Of a stretch of DNA of 64,000 nt, positions 53,201 to 63,257 are shown piece after piece. Position numbers and translations under genes: made by a program. Origin of the DNA: Vitis vinifera (lineage: Eukaryota; Streptophyta; Magnoliopsida; Vitales; Vitaceae); NCBI RefSeq assembly GCF_030704535.1, contig NC_081807.1:1777001-1841000 (forward strand), written 5' to 3'. The notes under the pieces are model-generated. The model ran no database searches and was not told where the DNA came from. It saw nothing but the letters and a program-made list of their open reading frames with translations. Numbering within the stretch: the first letter of the stretch is position 1; each line of letters opens with the position of its first letter.

Positions 53201-56200
53201 GTACAGAAAATAGAAGGCCAAGCCTCCTTACTGCTTTCCTGTCTCCCCCAAGAAACCATCCTAGCCAACTTGCCATCATCTTGCTAAATATCTCCTAAAA
53301 GACTCACCAACATGAGAGAAATCAAGGCCCACCCACTCACTACTTTTCCAGGTAACCTGACATTGACGCAAAATTTGCCACTTTAAGGACTAAATAGAGT
53401 CATCAATCTTTTTTTCTATAAGAGAATGTATTAAAAGTGCATAAAAACGCACAAGAGTCAGCAATCTTGTGTCAACTTCCAACAATTTGTGCATCCATCC
53501 AAACAAATCAAAACCTTCCTAGCCAACCTGCCATCATCTAGGTAAATATCTCCTAAAAAACTCACCAACACGAGAGAAATCAATGCCCACCCACTTACTG
53601 CTTTTCCAGGTAAATAGAGTCAGCAATCTTGTGTCAACTTCCAACAATTTGTGCATCCATACCAACCAAATCAAAAACAACACAAGCCCCCCCACCCCAA
53701 CAAAAACATATTAAGGAAAAAACAAAACCCAGTTACAATAAACTCAAGAGAATTCCCACCCATCCCCCTTCCCCCTCCAAACGTGCTTTCACAAGCACAA
53801 GCTGTTACCATATTGTTTCCTGGCCTCCCTCAAAGACTAACACTCCCCCCGCCCAACACACACAACTGTTATCTCTCCCCTCTTCCTAATAATAAATTAA
53901 TAATACTAATTGCAAACTCAAGTCTAATAAGTCTGAAATCAAAGAAAAAAGGAGTGGACGATATAATATGATCAAGAAACATAGTAAAAAGGACCTTGAA
54001 AGAGAAACTTTTTTGACCTAATTAAGGGAACCAATATTTCTTCTCCCTTTCCCTCAGAAGCTAAGAATGAAAAAATTTTGAACAGAATCTCTACCATGCT
54101 TCTCTCAACATCAACCTCATAAAACTTTTCAAAACTTCAAAGGGAATCTCCAACTGCAACTTCTCTGTAGTTAGAAGTTTCAACAGATCTGAGTTCCCAA
54201 TTAAATCATTATTAACTATTAAAAAAAAAAACAAAAATACAGATCTGCATCCCAATGCTTCTCCTCTCCTGTCGAAACTTTGATATCTATCATCTTATGC
54301 CTTCATTCAAAGCAATATATGTAAGTTCAGGGCGGGCCTACAGTGCTGGCCATTTAAATTCCTTTTGGGTTGGGCCGAATAGGGAGGATTGCAGGCCCAA
54401 TCTGGTTATGAGAGAAGGACAGTCTTTTGAGGCCTTGTGGGCTGGCACTTCTTTTAGGCCCACAAAGGGAAGTATTTTAAAAGAAGCTAGGGCTTCTTTA
54501 GGACAATCACGTTCAGAGAGTTTGGTTCTAAGAAGAACTCTTGCCCAGCGGGATGCCGTCTGCAGCGGAGAGAAGCGAGAAACAAAGGGCTTCCCTTGCG
54601 GACGAGTGGCTGATGGAGGAAAATTCCAGGTACTCCAATCTTGAGCCCTCTGCGATGTGCTTTTGGGGGGGACGGGTCTCTTCTTCTTCTACTCTCTCTG
54701 GGGGAAAGGGGGCTGTGATTGAGATGGATGAAAGGTGCGGTAATGACGCCGTGGAGAAGGAAAGTGAAGGGAAGTTAAACTTTACTCCGTTGAGAGTGTG
54801 TCTGGCGGAAGTAAGGGACGATCAGATGGGAGTGGGGGTTTCTTTTATGTTGGAAGAGGGGAGAGGCGAAGGGGTTGAGAAAGAAGGAGAAGACGAGGAG
54901 AGTTGGAGGTATAGTTGTCTGGCAAGATTTTGTCAGTGTTTGGGAATGCCTTCGGAAGGCTTTGAAAGGGAGATATTGCAACTCCTCAATAAAATTAGGG
55001 AAAGAAGGGATTGTTTTGAGAGGGTTACAGGAAAAAAAAGGAAAGGTAAGGGACTTTCAAGATTTGATCGTGAATTAAAGAAACTTGAGTGGTCGGTGAA
55101 TTATGGAGGAATTGTAGAGGATCGGGGCCATCAAGAGTCTGGTAGATGAAACTAAGGATTCTGTCGTGGAATGTAAGGGGGGCAAACGACCAGGAAAAGA
55201 GAAGGGTGATAAAGGATGTGATTAAATCACAGAAGGTTGACCTAGTGTGTATTCAGGAAACAAAAATCCAGGAGATGTCAAATGGGTTGGTCAAAAGCCT
55301 CGGGGTTGGAAGATGTTTGGAATGGGGGTTTTTAAATTCCAGGGGGACGGCTGGGGGGGTGTTGGTGTTTTGGGATAACAGGGTATTGCAATTAGAGAAG
55401 ATGGAGGTGGGCAAATTTACAGTCTCTTGTCGTTTTAAGAGCTGTGAGGATGGGTTCTGTTGGTGTTTCACAGGAGTTTATGGGCCCACAGCAAAAGCGG
55501 AGAGAGAGGATTTTTGGAGTGAGCTGGGGGCAATAAAAGGGTTATGGAATGAGCCGTGGTGCGTTGCAGGAGACTTCAATATGATTAGATTCCCATCTGA
55601 GAGGAGCAGAGGAGGTCGTTTAACCCAGGCAATGAGGAGATTTTCAGAGGTGGTTGAGGAGTTAGAATTAAGGGATTTGCCACTTCAAGGGGGGGGTGTT
55701 CACGTGGTGTGGTGGTCTCAATAATCGATCAAAATCAAGAATTGATCGATTTTTCATTTCTGAGGATTGGGAAACTCATTTTCAAGGGGCCATCCAAACT
55801 GTCTTGGTTAGGCCTATCTCTGACCATGCCCCGATTCTTCTGGATGGGGGAGGAATGAGGAGAGGACCCACGCCTTTTAGATTTGAGAACATGTGGCTGA
55901 AAAGTGAGGGCTTTAAAGAGGTAATGAGACAGTGGTGGGAGGGGATTCAAGTGAATGGATCGGCTAGTTTCATATTGACTGAAAAACTGAAGGCCTTAAA
56001 ACCGCTGTTAAGAAGTTGGAATAAAGAGGTTTTTGGACAGATTGATTTAGAGAAACAGAAAGCATGGAACTTAATAGAGTACTGGGACAAGGAAGAAATG
56101 GTTCGTTCTCTGTCAATAGAAGAAGAAGAAGTTAGGAAGGAGGCAAGGGAGTTATATAAGAAGTGGGCTCTATTGGAAGAAGTATCATGGAGGCAAAAGT

Positions 56201-59200
56201 CTAGGGAAATTTGGCTAAAAGAGGGGGACAGAAACACCAAGTTTTTTCATAAAATGGCAAATGCTCATAGAAGGAGGAAGCAACTGAATAGAATAAAGGT
56301 GAATGAGAGGTGTTTTACTGAGGAGAGTGAAATCAAAGAGGAGGTTGGCAGAAATTTCCAAGAACTGTTGACAAACCCGGGTGATTGGAAGCCTAGTATT
56401 GAAGGGCTAAACTTTGAGAGGCTGGAAGAGAGGGAGGTAGAGAGGCTGGAGCAGCCATTTTCAGAGGAGGAGGTCTTTGAAGCGCTGAAAGGCTGTTGCG
56501 GTGAGAAAGCACCAAGGCCGGACGGCTTCTCAATGGCCTTTTGGCAGTTTGCTTGGGATTTTGTGAAGGTGGAGGTCTTGAATTTATTCAGACAGTTTCA
56601 TGAGACGGGGAGATTTGTCAGAAGCATGAATGCAACCTTCTTAGTTTTGATTCCCAAGAAAGGGGGGGCTGAGGACTTAAAGGACTTTAGGCCAATAAGT
56701 TTGGTGGGAGGGCTTTACAAATGGTTAGCTAAGGTGTTGGCTAACAGGTTAAAAGGAGTGTTAGCTAAAGTGATATCTTTATCTCAAAATGCTTTTGTGG
56801 AGGGGCGGCAGATTATGGACGCAGTTCTGATCGCTAATGAGGCAATAGATTCCATCCTGAAAAATAATAGAGGGGCAATAATGTGCAAATTAGATATAGA
56901 GAAAGCTTATGACCATGTGGATTGGAATTTTTTGATAGCGGTAATGGGGAAAATGGGATTTGGAGGTAGGTGGTGTAATTGGATAAAGTGGTGCTTATCC
57001 ACTGTCAGATTTTCAGTTATGGTGAATGGCAGTCCAATGGGTTTTTTCCAGAGCTCGAGGGGCATAAGGCGAGGAGACCCCCTCTCGCCTTATTTATTCG
57101 TAATAGTGATGGAGGCTTTCAGTTGTTTGATGAAAAGAGCAGTTGGTGGTGGTTTTTTGACGCCTTGTTTGGTTCGGGGAAGAAGGGGCGAAGGGGTCCA
57201 GATTACACATTTGTTGTTTGCTGATGACACGTTGGTCTTTTGTGAAGCTAAAGAGGATCAGTTGACACACCTATGCTGGCTGCTAATGTGGTTTGAGGCT
57301 TTGTCAGGGTTGAAAGTGAATATGGAAAAGAGTGAATTGATTCCAGTTGGTAGAGTTGAAAATGTGGGAAAGTTAGCTGATGAATTTGGTTATAAGGTGG
57401 GAAACTTACCATCCACCTACCTAGGAATGCCTTTAGGTGCTCCTTTTAAATCTAGTGGTGTTTGGGATGGAATAGAGGAAAGATTCAAAAGGAGATTGGC
57501 TATGTGGAAGCGACAGTACATTTCAAAAGGAGGAAGGATTACCTTAATTCGGAGTACTTTGTCCAACTTGCCAATCTATTTCATGTCCATCTTCCAAATT
57601 CCAAGGGCGGTTAGGATAAGACTGGAAAAGATACAAAGAGATTTTCTGTGGAGAGGAGGCGCTCTTGAGCAGAAACCTCACTTAGTAAGGTGGTCGATTG
57701 TGTGTGATGATAAAGGTAAAGGAGGGTTGGGGGTAAAGAGTCTTGGGTTGTTCAATAAGGCTCTCCTGGGAAAGTGGGCATGGCGTTTTGCTAACAAGAA
57801 AACGGCCTTATGGAATCAGGTGATTAGAAGGAAGTATGGGGAGAAGAAAGGAGGATGGAGATCTTGTGAGATTAGGGAGGCTTATGGGGTTGGTTTGTGG
57901 AAAGCTATAAATAAGGTGGGACAATTTGTAACCCCTTTTTTTGGCTATGAGGTGGGGAATGGTAAGAATGTGAGGTTTTGGAAAGATAAGTGGTGTGGTA
58001 CCAGCCCTTTAAGCGAGGCTTTCCCTTCTTTATTTTCCATAGCATCGTCAAAAGAGGCATGGGTAAATGAAGTGTGGACAGCCGAGGGGGATAGGAGGGG
58101 AAGTTGGACTCCTACTTTCAATAGGCAGTTTAATGATTGGGAATTGGAAGAAGTGGGAAGGTTACTTAGGTGTTTGGAAGGAAAGATGGTGAGGGTGGAT
58201 GAGGAGGACAGGGTGAGATGGGTGGAATCAAAGGATGGGGTTTTTTCGGTAAAGTCCTTGTATAGGGCAATGCAGCAAGTGTCGTCAGCTTGGTTTCCTT
58301 CAAAGATTATTTGGATGTCTTATGCTCAACCCAAGATAAGCTTCTTTGCGTGGGAGGCGTCGTGGGGTAGAGTCCTAACTTTGGACCGTCTGCAAAAGAG
58401 GGGTTGGGCTTTGGCAAATAGGTGTTTTCTTTGCCAAAAGTGCGGGGAGTCGATTGACCACCTCCTCCTTCATTGTGAAAGAACAAGGGAGGTGTGGACC
58501 TTGCTCCTCTCTTTTTTTGGAGTCTCTTGGGTTTTTCCGCGTTCGGTTAAGGAAACTCTAATAGGTTGGAGAGGTTCCTTTATGGGCAAGAAGAGGAAGG
58601 TGACGTGGCTTTTGGGACCGTTATGCTTGTTTTGGGTCATTTGGAAGGCTAGAAATTCAATTGCTTTTGAGGACGGGGTGCTATCTATACAAAAGCTGAA
58701 AATTTCCTTTGTGTATTTGCTATGGTCGGAAACCAAAGTGTGGATAAAAGATGGTCCTTCGACCTTATTAGATTTTATAGATTGGGTGTGCATGTATTAA
58801 GAAAGAGGGTTTTTTGTGCTTTCATAGAGGGGTGGGTTCTTTTGTAAGGGGCTGAGTCGTTTTTATTCTATACTGTAACTATTTGAGTCGCTTCTTTAGC
58901 GTCTCTTTTTCAATACATATATCACTTACTGATCAAAAAAAAAAAATATATGTAAGTCCAGGGAACAAGTATGAAGGGGGACATCCCCACACCAAGAGTC
59001 ATTCCAAAAGGATACCTTACTCCCATCCCCACAATAATTCCATTAAAACCATCATGATCACCCTCCAAAATTGCACATGAAGTAATTCTCCTACCTTGAT
59101 CTTCCAACCAATGACTGCTTATATATCACAACTTTAAAAGCTGTTTAGTATGTTTGGAGGTTTATTGATGCATTCCAGCAAGAGGTCCTCCTAAATATAA

Positions 59201-60515
59201 CTCTAAATCTACTCTCTTTCTCAATATTACTCACTTAGGACAATTAGGAGAAACATATCTTAAACTTGTTTACTTCCCAATCTTCAATCGGAAAGAAACA
59301 TCAGTTTCTGACAACTCTCAACTGAAAAAAATTAAAATTAATTGGCGGGTTCTGTTGACATGTGTTTAACAAGATACCCTATTTGTAGAAATTTTAACAC
59401 CATCCAGCATGGTTTGTAGCTCATTGCAAGTTAACATGAAATATAACCATCCAAAGACAATCTTTGATTCAAAAAACAATAACATTTTAAACAAGCTTAG
59501 TTGCTTCATTTTGATTTGAACAAGCACATTCACAAAAACATATATAAGATATCCAATTCAATTGCAGTTAGCATTTATTTCCTCTTTTATTGTGGCAACT
59601 TTAAACTGAAAATACCCTCAATACAGAGCCATGGAACCAATACAACAAACAACTGATTTTGTAGAATTTAGTCAGTTAGTAAATGCATTCTGAATTCAAC
59701 CAATTATTTATCTACAGTATTCTGGTTAAACTGAAGTCAATTTAGAGTGCAGGAAACTCTGCAATATATAATTGCACCAATCTATGCAACATCATAAGAA
59801 ATGATAAAGTCAGTCACATGCAATGAATGGTTCCATAGACATATGCCATGCTAAATCAGTTATGTAGTTTGATGTGACAATCATAAAGTATAATAGATGA
59901 GTACATAAAAAAGGGTAATTACCTGGTTTCTCTGTCCCGCTCCCTTATCTCCCTCTCTCTTTCTCTTTCTTTATTCTCCCTGTCCCGACTCCTCTCCCTG
60001 TCTTTCTCATCCCGTTCACTTAGATGCTTTTCTGATCGGCTCCTGCTTCTGCGGGAACGCTCTCTTTCCCTCTCCCTCTCTCTCTCTCTCTCACTTTCGC
60101 GATCCCGCTCTCTCCTATCCCGATCACGATCCCGCTCTCTGTTTCTGTCTTTCTCCCTGTCTCTCTCCTTCCCATTCCTCTCCTCCCTATCCCTGTCTCT
60201 GTCTCGGTCTCTTTCTCTGTGTTCACGGCTACTCCTGTGGCGGTCCCTCTCTCCATCTCGGGATGATGAGCGAGGATGAGATGATCCCCTCTCTTTCCGC
60301 CTGTCATGATCACGAGAATCATCTCCAGATTTTGAGCGCTTCAAACGGCGATCCAAATCATCATCATTGTCCTCACTCTTATGCTTTGAACTGCGACTAC
60401 GCTCCTTTTCCCCTGATTTAACAGTCTCATCACCCCCATTAACAGTCTCTTTCACTTTCTGTGATTCAGGATTTTCAACAGTTTTCTCCAAATAATCATA
60501 CTCATCAAAATCCAT
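41269..60515 (-). CDS. RBM39: CC1-like / RBM39-like SR-type splicing factor
   Basis: Thirteen coding exons on the minus strand: 60515-59923, 50818-50737, 50635-50579, 47470-47415, 47156-46922, 46059-45973, 45852-45778, 44215-44132, 43122-43058, 42950-42701, 42620-42532, 41511-41397 and 41310-41269. The total is 1830 nt, 609 residues, all phases consistent. Residues 1-200 form an Arg/Glu/Asp/Ser-rich RS-like region. RRM1 lies at about 219-300 (RTVFAYQ, GVGYIEF) and RRM2 at about 322-400 ([17 protein letters not shown]). The C-terminal RRM at about 529-600 is of UHM type, with the RWF signature in HGRWFAGKM. The family works in the nucleus with U2AF/SF1-type ligands in 3' splice-site choice. 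The intron after exon 5 starts with GC. The largest intron (9.1 kb) holds a LINE in opposite orientation. Confidence 0.95.
41649..41983. mobile_element. MITE-like foldback in RBM39-like intron
   Basis: The left end GGTTATGTTTGGTTCTTTGA is mirrored by the right end, whose complement reads GGTTATGTTTTGTTCCTGGA. Long inner stretches are also roughly complementary (AGAGAAAGT...TTTTCTTTACC). There is no coding sequence. A related end occurs at about 32010-32070. The superfamily is not assigned. Confidence 0.65.
45325..45560 (-). mobile_element. LINE 3'-tail fragment in RBM39-like intron
   Basis: Read on the minus strand the segment shows GTAGACAACGTATATGCC, GGCACTTTTAGTATG and ends in TTTGCCTATCAAGAAAAAAA, the pattern of plant L1 3' ends. 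No domain remains. Confidence 0.55.
48060..48250 (+). mobile_element. LINE 3'-tail fragment
   Basis: Ends in TTTTTATCTATCAAAAAAAA after a T-rich 3' UTR containing TTTTGGCAGCCC. It is the short 3' remnant of an L1-type copy, oriented opposite to the host gene. Confidence 0.55.
48312..48880 (-). mobile_element. Degraded RNase H domain of a LINE-type retroelement
   Basis: Two adjacent open stretches on the minus strand resemble the RNase H domain (RVT_3 type) at the end of some plant LINE polyproteins. One has [21 protein letters not shown] (the usual FDG is FDE here). The other has [16 protein letters not shown] and [15 protein letters not shown]. They are in different frames, so the fragment is dead. 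It lies in the intron between coding exons 3 and 4 of the RBM39-like gene. Confidence 0.7.
49400..49640 (+). mobile_element. LINE 3'-tail fragment
   Basis: Typical L1 3' UTR with GTGTGTACTTTGGTGCGCCC and TTTGGCACTTTTTAATACA, ending in TTTACTAATCAAAAAAA. A further small, oppositely oriented tail may follow at about 49715-49830. Confidence 0.65.
50819..54314. other. Left part of the 9.1-kb RBM39-like intron
   Basis: No gene seen. A possible minus-strand LINE tail lies at about 52880-53010, and a broken duplication at 53260-53660. The rest is AT-rich intron. Confidence 0.5.
53260..53660. repeat. Imperfect nested duplication in RBM39-like intron
   Basis: A block starting CCTAGCCAAC at 53260 recurs at 53518 (offset 258) with AAATATCTCCTAAAA and GAGAGAAATCAA.GCCCACCC conserved. 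A second block with CAGCAATCTTGTGTCAACTT recurs about 162 bp later. The two offsets differ, so more than one duplication or deletion step took place. Confidence 0.75.
54315..54332. repeat. LINE target-site duplication, left copy
   Basis: 18-bp ATATATGTAAGTTCAGGG; it matches 58946-58963 with one mismatch (T/C). Confidence 0.9.
54541..55149 (+). CDS. LINE ORF1 C-terminal remnant
   Basis: A 202-codon frame whose end ([14 protein letters not shown], after a basic KKRKGKG stretch) is the linker usually found between ORF1 and the endonuclease in plant L1 elements. The N-terminal DUF4283/zinc-knuckle part of a full ORF1 is not seen. Its TGA overlaps the ATG of ORF2 (ATGA at 55146-55149), which would suit reinitiation. 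Confidence 0.55.
   Translation: MPSGMPSAAERSEKQRASLADEWLMEENSRYSNLEPSAMCFWGGRVSSSSTLSGGKGAVIEMDERCGNDAVEKESEGKLNFTPLRVCLAEVRDDQMGVGVSFMLEEGRGEGVEKEGEDEESWRYSCLARFCQCLGMPSEGFEREILQLLNKIRERRDCFERVTGKKRKGKGLSRFDRELKKLEWSVNYGGIVEDRGHQESGR
55146..58800 (+). pseudogene. LINE ORF2: endonuclease, reverse transcriptase, zf-RVT
   Basis: The first frame (55146 to about 55690) is an apurinic-type endonuclease: [27 protein letters not shown]. At a run of eight G (about 55689-55696) the frame shifts. The continuation from 55696 ([25 protein letters not shown]) runs to 58800 with reverse transcriptase motifs [52 protein letters not shown] and the catalytic FADD. A C-terminal Cys/His region follows ([18 protein letters not shown]). 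One extra G in the run explains the shift, so the coding region is otherwise open for about 1215 codons. A G-run is also prone to sequencing error. Confidence 0.88.
58946..58963. repeat. LINE target-site duplication, right copy
   Basis: 18-bp ATATATGTAAGTCCAGGG directly after the A-tail; it pairs with 54315-54332. Confidence 0.9.
58964..59922. other. Right part of the 9.1-kb RBM39-like intron
   Basis: Plain AT-rich intron sequence up to the donor of coding exon 1 (GT at 59922-59921). Nothing else recognised. Confidence 0.6.
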
Positions 60516-60719
60516 TGTTCAACTTTTAATCAATCAAGCTACTACTTGAAAAAAAAAAAACCCTCAAGAAATAACCTTTATTGCAACAGAAATCTGCAAC
60601 CAACAACAAACAAATAGAAAAACAAAATACATGAAAATGAACTATCAATTCCAGAAACTTCTAAACACTAATGGTCCATTGAATTCGCTGTGCAGTTTCT
60701 GTCCAAAGCAATATCTACC

Positions 60720-62075
60720 CAACCTACCACAACATTTCTATAGCAATAAATCGGAGCACAGAGGCTCTTCTTGTTCATTTCTATGAAAAAAATTCCCATC
60801 TATCCTCATGGATATTTAGTGATGTCTCACACCCTTAAATTTGCTTCAGGGAAAAGAAACTCTCCCCAACTGGGATAAAATAACCAGATACCCAACAGAT
60901 GTTCCAATAGATTTAGGAAATGTAAAAGAAAATAGGAAACCTTCAACTGCAATATTGGTAAACCCCAGGAGGAGAATAAAACTAGGTATTGTAAAGAGAG
61001 TTTTAGAGATTACTCATCTAAGAGCTGAGCCATGTCAACCTCAACCTACTATAGCATTCCTATATCCCATTCCTTCCACAATTTCCCAGCAACAAACCAG
61101 ATCATAAAGGCCCCACTTCTTTGTTTTGACAGAAAATCTCCCATTCCATGTCAGGGTCAACACTAATTTATGCAAACATTATGCCTATATTATTAGCCTC
61201 TTCGCTTTGCTTCAGGGAAAATTTTTCTTTCCAACTGAAATGAAATTCCTCATTGAGACAAACAGAAACTTGACCAAGCATCCCCGAAAAATTAGAAACC
61301 AAAAAGGGGAAAATTTGTAATTGCTATAGTGGTGAACCCAGAAGGGTTATGAGGCTAGGGTTTTAACAAAGTTTTAGTGATTACTCATCTCATACCTCAA
61401 CTTACCATAACATTCCTAGATCCCATTCCTTCTCCTATAATTTCCCAGCAACAAACCTCACCACATTGGCCCCATCTTCCCAAAAATTCCATTTCAGGCT
61501 CGACACTGATTTAAACGAACCTTATGCATATCATTACCCCCTAAGATTCACTCCATGGAAAAATTCTCCCTCTGACTGGAATTAAATTCCCCACAGAAAC
61601 TCAACCGAGAGTTCCAAATAAATTTAGAAAAAAAAATGTAAGTTTTCGATGGCATCCATGATGAAATCCAAGAGAAGAACGAAGCTAGGGTTTGTAAATG
61701 CAGCTTTAGAGATTACTCACCTCTGAGCTGAGCCACATCAACCTCAACCTACCACAACATGCCTAGATCCCACTCCTTCTCCTACAACATCCTTCCCATC
61801 CATTTCAGGTTCCAAACTAATTAACATAAACTTAATGCATATATTAAAAGCCTCATATCTTCATTCCAGGGAAAAAAATAAAATAATCTTCGCCCCCCTC
61901 CTCCCCCGACACTGCAATTAAATTCCTCATTGAAACAAACAGAAACTCAATGGAGCCTACCAAATAAATTTAGTAAAAATTAAAATTTTCAGTTGCAACA
62001 GTGCTGAGCCCTAGGAGGAGAATGAAGCTAGGGTTTGTAGAGAGATTTAAAGAGAATACTTACCTCAGAGCTCTC
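60720..62075. repeat. ~340-bp diverged tandem repeats filling the RBM39-like 5'-UTR intron
   Basis: Anchors recur in order. A GCTTCAGGGAAAA-like block lies near 60844, 61209, 61550 and 61865. A GAGATTACTCAYCT-like block lies near 61006, 61376, 61709 and 62053. CCTACYATARCATTCCTA-type blocks occur between them. Spacing is about 315-370 bp. The last copy contains the real donor of the leader exon (GAG|GTAAGT at 62063-62062). The copy near 61709 carries CAGAG|GTGAGT, also a good donor; the earlier copies read ATGAGT. Copies are strongly diverged. Confidence 0.75.
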
Positions 62076-62280
62076 CAACTCTCCGACAACGACGGTGAGG
62101 AAGAATTGGCCGAAGAAGAAAAATCCTCTCGAGGCTAAAGACGATGTGTAGGGTCGAGTTTGGAGCACTAGGGCAAACAGACTGGGAAATTGGGCGTCAC
62201 ATGATTTAAAGCGTGTGGGCTCTCGGGTTGGTGGTTGGTGCGGTGCGGAGCCCCGGGTTTGACACACACTGCTGGCGGAT
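62064..62280 (-). promoter_or_regulatory. RBM39-like leader exon and proximal promoter
   Basis: The leader exon lies to the right of the donor at 62063. The 5'-UTR intron runs from 62063 to an acceptor near 60540 (TAG before CTTGATTG), followed by 23 nt to the ATG at 60515. The region is more GC-rich than its surroundings and has no obvious TATA box. Exact start unknown. Confidence 0.5.
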
Positions 62281-63257
62281 CTTTTATTTTTACCCTGGGA
62301 TATTTTTATTATAATTAATCCCTGTTACTAAAAACACATTCAATTTGAAAGTAGCATAAAATGTAATAGAAAAATGATTCTATTTTTCAAAAATTAAGTT
62401 AAAAACAAAAAAAAACACACACACACACCTTAATCCTTTTTTCAAATTGTGTATGAAACCGAAAAACATATTTCATTTCTTCGTATTCGAGCAAAATTCT
62501 TACTCAACACATTTAATAATTTTTTGATAAAAAATTGGGTTTTAATAACTTAATATATTTTAATTATTTTTATTTATTTTTTAATGACAATTTTTTTAAA
62601 ATAATTATACAATTGTAAAGTATTATCGAAAAGAAAACATTCAAGATAAAAATTATCATTAAGAGTAGGTATTTGAAAACCCGGATCATTGTAATTAACT
62701 GAAATAATGTATACTTATACAAATATAAAGAATAATTGAAAATAAAACACCCGACATCAAAAATTATTGTCAAGAACAAGTACTTGAAAACTAGATTGCC
62801 CTAAGAAGCTTGAAACAGAACTTGATCATATTTTTCCCCAGTATGTAACATTATTTTCATGAGAAAACCTGAAAAATATCTGCAGTTTGACACACAGTTT
62901 CAGGTCAAAGAGATCTTCAGCACTGGGATCTGATTAAACCTTGTTTCTGATGAAGGAATTATTATAGTTTCAGTTCAGTTGGAGCTTCACTCCCAGCAAA
63001 GAGGCCAAATGAGAGATATATTGGTTCAAGAATCTAGTCTACATAAAGGAATCAATAAATATTATGCAGAAACATCGGAAAATTTCTGCAATTTTTTAAA
63101 ATTACAGGGCATGCTTATGTAGTCCACATCTGAATCAGAAAAATGTGATGGTTTCATCTGATGAAGGGCACACAGCTGCCCAAATCTAGGGACTCCCCAG
63201 TATTATTGGTAGCACAGAGTTGGATATTTGGCTAGAAAACAAGGGTTGTCATGTCTA
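62281..63257. other. Intergenic: promoter side of RBM39-like gene, 3' flank of the next gene
   Basis: AT-rich spacer. 62590-62790 contains two degenerate copies of the block shared with the MITE-like elements at 14711 and 38281. 62820-63257 is probably the 3' UTR of the gene entering from the right. A (AC)n run lies at about 62415-62429. Confidence 0.5.

Larger units (their letters stand above)
54333..58945 (+). mobile_element. L1-type LINE, nearly complete, in RBM39-like intron
   Basis: The element is bounded by an 18-bp target duplication and ends in an A-tail (about 58935-58945) after TTACTGATC. It carries the end of an ORF1 and a long ORF2 with endonuclease, reverse transcriptase and zinc-binding (zf-RVT) regions. 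It is about 4.6 kb. The ORF1 start with its usual nucleic-acid-binding domain is not recognisable, so it is probably 5'-truncated. Orientation is opposite to the host gene, as expected for tolerated intron insertions. Only one ORF2 frameshift is seen and the target duplications are almost identical, so it is fairly young. Confidence 0.93.

Noticed and set aside
54541-55149. Possible host gene for a 202-residue protein
   Set aside because: It lies within the target-duplication borders of the LINE and ends in the linker typical between ORF1 and ORF2.
58470-58793. Minus-strand frame at the end of the LINE
   Set aside because: Complement of the ORF2 zinc-binding region.
60020-60322. Alternative frame with Arg/Glu/Gly runs in RBM39-like exon 1
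   Set aside because: Shift of the RS-type low-complexity codons; the main frame joins perfectly to the RRM exons.
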